DNA from: Bacteroidetes bacterium HGW-Bacteroidetes-17
GTDB taxonomy: Bacteria > Bacteroidota > Bacteroidia > Bacteroidales > GCA-2711565
DNA: 45,785 nt
Direction of reading: 5' to 3'
Assembly (NCBI GenBank): GCA_002840985.1
Contig: PHDM01000008.1
Coordinates: 1 to 45,785, forward strand
Under the pieces are notes generated by a model, which saw nothing but the letters and a program-made list of their open reading frames with translations, ran no database searches and was not told the DNA's origin. Each line of letters opens with the position of its first letter. The stretch's first letter is position 1. The translations under genes and the position numbers were made by a program. Positions 42,391-45,785 of this stretch are shown one piece after another.

Positions 42391-44880
42391 TTAGGATGTT
42401 TCTTCTTTATTTTTCACTTGCTTCCAATGCTTAATTTCGAAATAGCAATATCCTAAAAAAATCAAAATCATGAGAGAAGAACTGACATAGGAAATTTTAT
42501 TACCAATGGTGTATGACTTTGGTTCAAATTTGAATTCTACAACATGTTCTCCTTCTGGAATTACCATGGCTCGTAATACATAGTTTGCCCTGAAATATTC
42601 TGCCTTCTTCCCATCAATATATGCATTCCACCCTTTATTATAGTATATTTCAGAAAAAACCGTAAACTGTTCTGAACTAGCATTATAAGAATATTTCAGA
42701 AAGTTTGGTTGGTTTTCGACTAGTTCAATTCTGTCCTTTAACTCACTTGAAAATGATCTATCAACTATGTAATCTTTAAAATCTTTGTCTACTACGGCAT
42801 CAGTCTTCGGATCAACTAGTCTCAAAGAGGTTAATTCCTCATCAGGATTATTCACAATATGATAGTTATTTACAAACCAAGCATTCCCCATTGCATATTT
42901 ATTTTTAATAGGGGGAATGTTTAGGTCATTAATAAGATATCTGGTGTTTAACATATTTAAAACGCTCATTTTCATAAGAATTGAGTCAGATAAATAACCA
43001 ATTCTTAGCCCATTATTTATTTGCATTAATTCTCGGTTGATACAATAATCAATAAGTTCCTGGTATCGTCCTAATTTTGCAGCGTGATAACCTCCAACAT
43101 TCTGGTGATAATATGATGCACGTGCATCCACAAATGGATTGTTTATTGGAATCACCCTAAAACTTATGTCTGTATCTTTTAAGATAACCTCATCTGCAAT
43201 TGTCAAAGGAAAAGGCTTCCTGCTTTCACTCACCGAAACAAAGTTATCATTGTTGAAGTATCTTTTGTCGACACCCCAAAGATCAAATAAAATAAGTGTA
43301 CCTAATAAAAATATTAAAATATTAACCTTAATCTTTTTTAAATACCATAAATAAATGGCACCGGTTGATAACGCAATTAAAATAAATGATCGATAAGCAT
43401 CTGCTTGGAGCATGTTTCTACGTTCAATTATGATACTATCAAATAACCAATCGGGGATGATTGCAAAATCATTTATTCCTGTAAAATTTCCGGCTATTGA
43501 AGGGAATACCGCAAATAATAAAGAGAAACCACCTGTAATTATAAATGAGGAAATTAATCCTTCATATATATTTTTCTTGTCTACCTGACCTGTTAAGATT
43601 CTATTCAGCCCAATAAATCCGATTAAAGGTATTGTAAAACCTGCAATCACTAATATCATTTCGGGTGCCCTAAATTTACTGTAAAGGGGAAGGTAATCGA
43701 GTAAAAGATTAGTTAAACCCATTACATTTTTACCCCAGGATAAAACAATAGATACAACCGTTGCCAATAAGAGCCACCAAAAAAATCGTTCACGAAGCAC
43801 AAATAATCCAAGGACAAATAAATACAAAACGATTGCCCCAACATAAACCGGTCCTGACGTAGATGGTTTATCACCAAAATATAAGGGAACACTACCACCG
43901 TTTACCTGAAACTGACTTGCTTTTTCAATATTTTGCCTGACGGCTTTTGCTACTTCAGAATTTAAATCCGGCTTGATTGTACTGGATCCTCCTTTAAAAT
44001 TTGGAATCAATAGTGTTAATGTTTCATCAATGCCCTGACTATACTGAACTATATAATCTCTATCAAGACCGGAGGTTTTATTTTCATCTTTGGACGTTAA
44101 ATCTGACTTTCCACGAATAGTTTGCTTTGAGTATTCCCAGGTGGTGTATAATATGGAAAAATTCATACCGATGGCGAGTACAACCCCAAGGAGCAAAATC
44201 GCAACATTAGCAGCGAAATTTAAAATCCTTTTATTTTTAATCGAATATATAATTTCTACTAATCCGAAAAGGAGCACTAAAATTAGAGTATAATATGTTA
44301 TTTGATAATGATTTGAATACAACTGAAGGGATAAAGCAAGGGTAAATAAGAGTGAACCAGAAATTTTCCTGCCTTTAAAAGTCATGATTATCCCTGCAAT
44401 AACGGGAGCCATATACCCAATCGCATAAGCTTTCGTATTATGCCCGGCACCAATAATAATTAATAGGTAAGTAGAAAATCCATATGCAATGGCACCTGCC
44501 AGACTCTGCCATTTATTAATCCCAAGTGTTAGTAATAAAAGATAATAACCAATTATATATAAGATTAAGATTCCAACGGGATGAAATACACGATGGTACA
44601 TCCTGTCAATTTGAGCACTTAAATTTCCAGGATATATTGCAGAGATTAAATAAGCAGGCATCCCTCCGAACATACTATTTGTCCACAATGCTTCTTCTCC
44701 TGTTTCTGCTCTGAAATCTGCTATCTCCTTCGACATCGCTCTCCATTGGGTGATATCATCCTGCTGAATTTTTTTACCTTGAAAAATCGGAGAAAAATAA
44801 ATGGCTGATAAAACAATGATGAATAGCAAAATAAAAATTTGCATCCAATTGATCCTTATTTTCAAGCTCCTATTCTGCAT
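42391..44880 (-). CDS. YfhO family membrane protein (second of two)
   Basis: An 829-residue protein with the same architecture as the gene product at 36368-38983: many helices up to about residue 550, a soluble part and a final helix. Shared hallmarks include AYGFSTYLLIIIGAGHNTKAY, LTLLIPNFKGGSSTIK, YYHQNVGGYHAAKLGRYQEL, SVLNMLNTRYLIND and AMVIPEGEHVVEFKFEPKSYTIGNKI. The two proteins are clearly paralogs but differ throughout, so this is an old duplication. It has its own upstream region and diverges from the flippase at 44993. A GT-C-like role in surface glycan or lipid glycosylation is inferred from the family. Confidence 0.92.
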   Translation of the reverse strand: MQNRSLKIRINWMQIFILLFIIVLSAIYFSPIFQGKKIQQDDITQWRAMSKEIADFRAETGEEALWTNSMFGGMPAYLISAIYPGNLSAQIDRMYHRVFHPVGILILYIIGYYLLLLTLGINKWQSLAGAIAYGFSTYLLIIIGAGHNTKAYAIGYMAPVIAGIIMTFKGRKISGSLLFTLALSLQLYSNHYQITYYTLILVLLFGLVEIIYSIKNKRILNFAANVAILLLGVVLAIGMNFSILYTTWEYSKQTIRGKSDLTSKDENKTSGLDRDYIVQYSQGIDETLTLLIPNFKGGSSTIKPDLNSEVAKAVRQNIEKASQFQVNGGSVPLYFGDKPSTSGPVYVGAIVLYLFVLGLFVLRERFFWWLLLATVVSIVLSWGKNVMGLTNLLLDYLPLYSKFRAPEMILVIAGFTIPLIGFIGLNRILTGQVDKKNIYEGLISSFIITGGFSLLFAVFPSIAGNFTGINDFAIIPDWLFDSIIIERRNMLQADAYRSFILIALSTGAIYLWYLKKIKVNILIFLLGTLILFDLWGVDKRYFNNDNFVSVSESRKPFPLTIADEVILKDTDISFRVIPINNPFVDARASYYHQNVGGYHAAKLGRYQELIDYCINRELMQINNGLRIGYLSDSILMKMSVLNMLNTRYLINDLNIPPIKNKYAMGNAWFVNNYHIVNNPDEELTSLRLVDPKTDAVVDKDFKDYIVDRSFSSELKDRIELVENQPNFLKYSYNASSEQFTVFSEIYYNKGWNAYIDGKKAEYFRANYVLRAMVIPEGEHVVEFKFEPKSYTIGNKISYVSSSLMILIFLGYCYFEIKHWKQVKNKEETS

Positions 44881-44911
44881 TTTTCAAAACTTAAAATAAC
44901 ATTTGATTAAA

Positions 44912-44919
44912 CGAAGATA
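44912..44919 (-). promoter_or_regulatory. Candidate -7 box for the second YfhO gene
   Basis: TATCTTCG on the minus strand resembles the Bacteroidetes TAnnTTTG box with one change and lies about 32 bases before the ATG at 44880. No clear -33 box. Confidence 0.3.
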
Positions 44920-44979
44920 AAAATTTCTTACCGCTTATGCATATCAAAACATATTTATAGTTAGATTCTTAAGAATTAT

Positions 44980-44987
44980 TACTTTTG
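44980..44987 (+). promoter_or_regulatory. Candidate -7 box immediately before the second flippase
   Basis: TACTTTTG matches TAnnTTTG exactly and ends only five bases before the ATG at 44993. Transcription would then begin at or near the start codon, giving a leaderless message. Confidence 0.35.
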
Positions 44988-44992
44988 ACCCA

Positions 44993-45785
44993 ATGGGAAT
45001 AATAATCAAACAATCATTCAAAGGAAGCATATATTCTTACATAGGGTTGGTATTGGGGTATGTCAATGTTGGAATAATCATGCCGAAAATTTTCGGTCCT
45101 GAACAAATTGGACTGGTCCAGATTTTCGCATCACTTTCCTTGATTTTTGCTCAATTCTCAGCGCTTGGATTTACCAGTGTTATTTTTAGACTATTCCCAA
45201 AATTTCGCAACAAAGATAAAGGACATAAGGGATTTTTATTCTTAGTGCTAGCTACCGGGGCCATAGGGTTCTTAATCAGTTCAGGTGCTTTTTTGATTTT
45301 TAAGCCCTTCACTATTGATGCCAATATTGACAAATCACCATTGCTAACCGAGTATCTTTATCTTCTTATTCCACTCGTATTTTTCAGGCTACTATTCAAT
45401 CTTCTGGATGCCTATAATAGAGTTCTATTTGATGCTGTAACAGGTATCTTATGGCAGGACTTCGGGCACAAAGCGATTAATCTGTTATTAATTATCTTTT
45501 TTGCTTTTGGATGGGTCGATTTTCAACAATTCTTTTTTGGATATATTATTTCACTAAGTTTTCCTGTCATTCCTATCATCTTCAAACTGATAAAAAGAGG
45601 CAACTTTAATTTAGTACCCAATTTCAAATTCATTGACAAATCTCTAGGGAGAGGAATTATTGCTGTAGCATCGTTTGGATTTATCAACAGCTTTAGTTCG
45701 GTATTAGTCCTAAACATGGATAAAATCCTTGTTATCAAATATCTTTCATTGGAGCAGGTTGGAATCTTTAGCGTTTGTGCTTTAT
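44993..45785 (+). CDS. Polysaccharide flippase/oligosaccharide transporter, N-terminal part (3' end outside window)
   Basis: The ORF track misses this gene because it runs off the right edge. From the ATG at 44993 the frame is open for 264 codons to the end. The protein begins MGIIIKQSFKGSIYSYIGLV and continues with GIIMPKIFGPEQIGLVQIFA, FSALGFTSVIFRLFPKFRNK and several hydrophobic helices, with a later GRGIIAVASFGFINSFSSVL and DKILVIKYLSLEQVGIFSV. This is the layout of the PST/Wzx-type transporters that flip lipid-linked sugars. It diverges from the second YfhO gene, a pairing often seen in Bacteroidetes. It is distinct in sequence from the flippase at 18506-19978. Confidence 0.88.
   Translation, partial: MGIIIKQSFKGSIYSYIGLVLGYVNVGIIMPKIFGPEQIGLVQIFASLSLIFAQFSALGFTSVIFRLFPKFRNKDKGHKGFLFLVLATGAIGFLISSGAFLIFKPFTIDANIDKSPLLTEYLYLLIPLVFFRLLFNLLDAYNRVLFDAVTGILWQDFGHKAINLLLIIFFAFGWVDFQQFFFGYIISLSFPVIPIIFKLIKRGNFNLVPNFKFIDKSLGRGIIAVASFGFINSFSSVLVLNMDKILVIKYLSLEQVGIFSVCAL

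Noticed and set aside
42214-42456. 80-residue plus-strand ORF between gmd and the second YfhO gene
   Set aside because: It overlaps the end of YfhO on the other strand and shows no domain or start-site support.
36368-44880. The two YfhO genes as an assembly or recent duplication artefact
   Set aside because: The proteins differ along their whole length and in size, so they are old paralogs rather than a copied segment.

Overview
The window looks like chromosomal DNA from a Bacteroidetes bacterium, probably an uncultured Bacteroidales/Marinilabiliales-type anaerobe or facultative anaerobe. This rests on the AT-rich composition, several TAnnTTTG-like -7 boxes, a complete Rnf complex with an RseC-like gene, DUF2752/TM2 and DUF4783 genes, YfhO paralogs, a four-helix-bundle ORF, a GxxExxY ORF, and palindromic intergenic repeats of the kind common in that phylum. 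No rRNA, tRNA, CRISPR array, transposase or phage gene was found.

Layout. (1) 1-5518: the end of pyrK and pyrD (pyrimidine synthesis), TM2 and DUF2752 membrane proteins, murB, and two GT-B glycosyltransferases. (2) 5510-14432, minus strand: ftsE-like ATPase, then the Rnf operon read right to left as rnfB-C-D-[four-helix-bundle ORF]-G-E-A, ending in a good intrinsic terminator; upstream lie an RseC-like gene, an SDR and a lipoprotein. (3) 14608-19978, plus strand: DUF4783, nadC, a YihY/BrkB membrane protein, a GxxExxY gene between degenerate direct repeats, a divergent gpsA and a Wzx-type flippase. (4) 20332-30418, plus strand: a tightly overlapped polysaccharide operon with SpsF-, NeuB- and SpsG-like genes, a pyruvyltransferase, a HisH/HisF/WbuX amidination trio, two methyltransferases and a large capsule-type protein. 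(5) 30419-31388: a non-coding convergent junction full of palindromes. (6) 31389-41974, minus strand: gmd, fcl, a GT2, a YfhO protein, a GT-methyltransferase fusion, a methyltransferase, a GT, and an FdtA/FdtB-like pair. (7) 42391-45785: a second YfhO paralog and, divergently, the start of a second flippase that the ORF track misses because it runs off the edge.

How the genes fit together. Regions 4-7 look like one surface-polysaccharide (capsule or O-antigen) locus built as two convergent operons. It can supply GDP-L-fucose (Gmd, Fcl), a dTDP-3-amino-3,6-dideoxyhexose (FdtA/FdtB type), and probably a CMP-activated ulosonic acid (NeuB/SpsF/SpsG type). An acetamido group on one of the sugars is probably converted to an acetamidino group by the WbuX/HisH/HisF trio. 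The HisF-like protein has lost the first catalytic aspartate of true HisF, which argues against histidine synthesis. Early enzymes for the ulosonic acid and for dTDP-4-keto-6-deoxyglucose are not in the window. The main candidate for something undescribed is the combination of an amidination cassette, a SpsE/F/G-like module lacking its own dehydratase and aminotransferase, and a pyruvyltransferase. Secondary points are the four-helix-bundle ORF inside the rnf operon, the GT-TIGR04325 fusion and the many REP-like palindromes.
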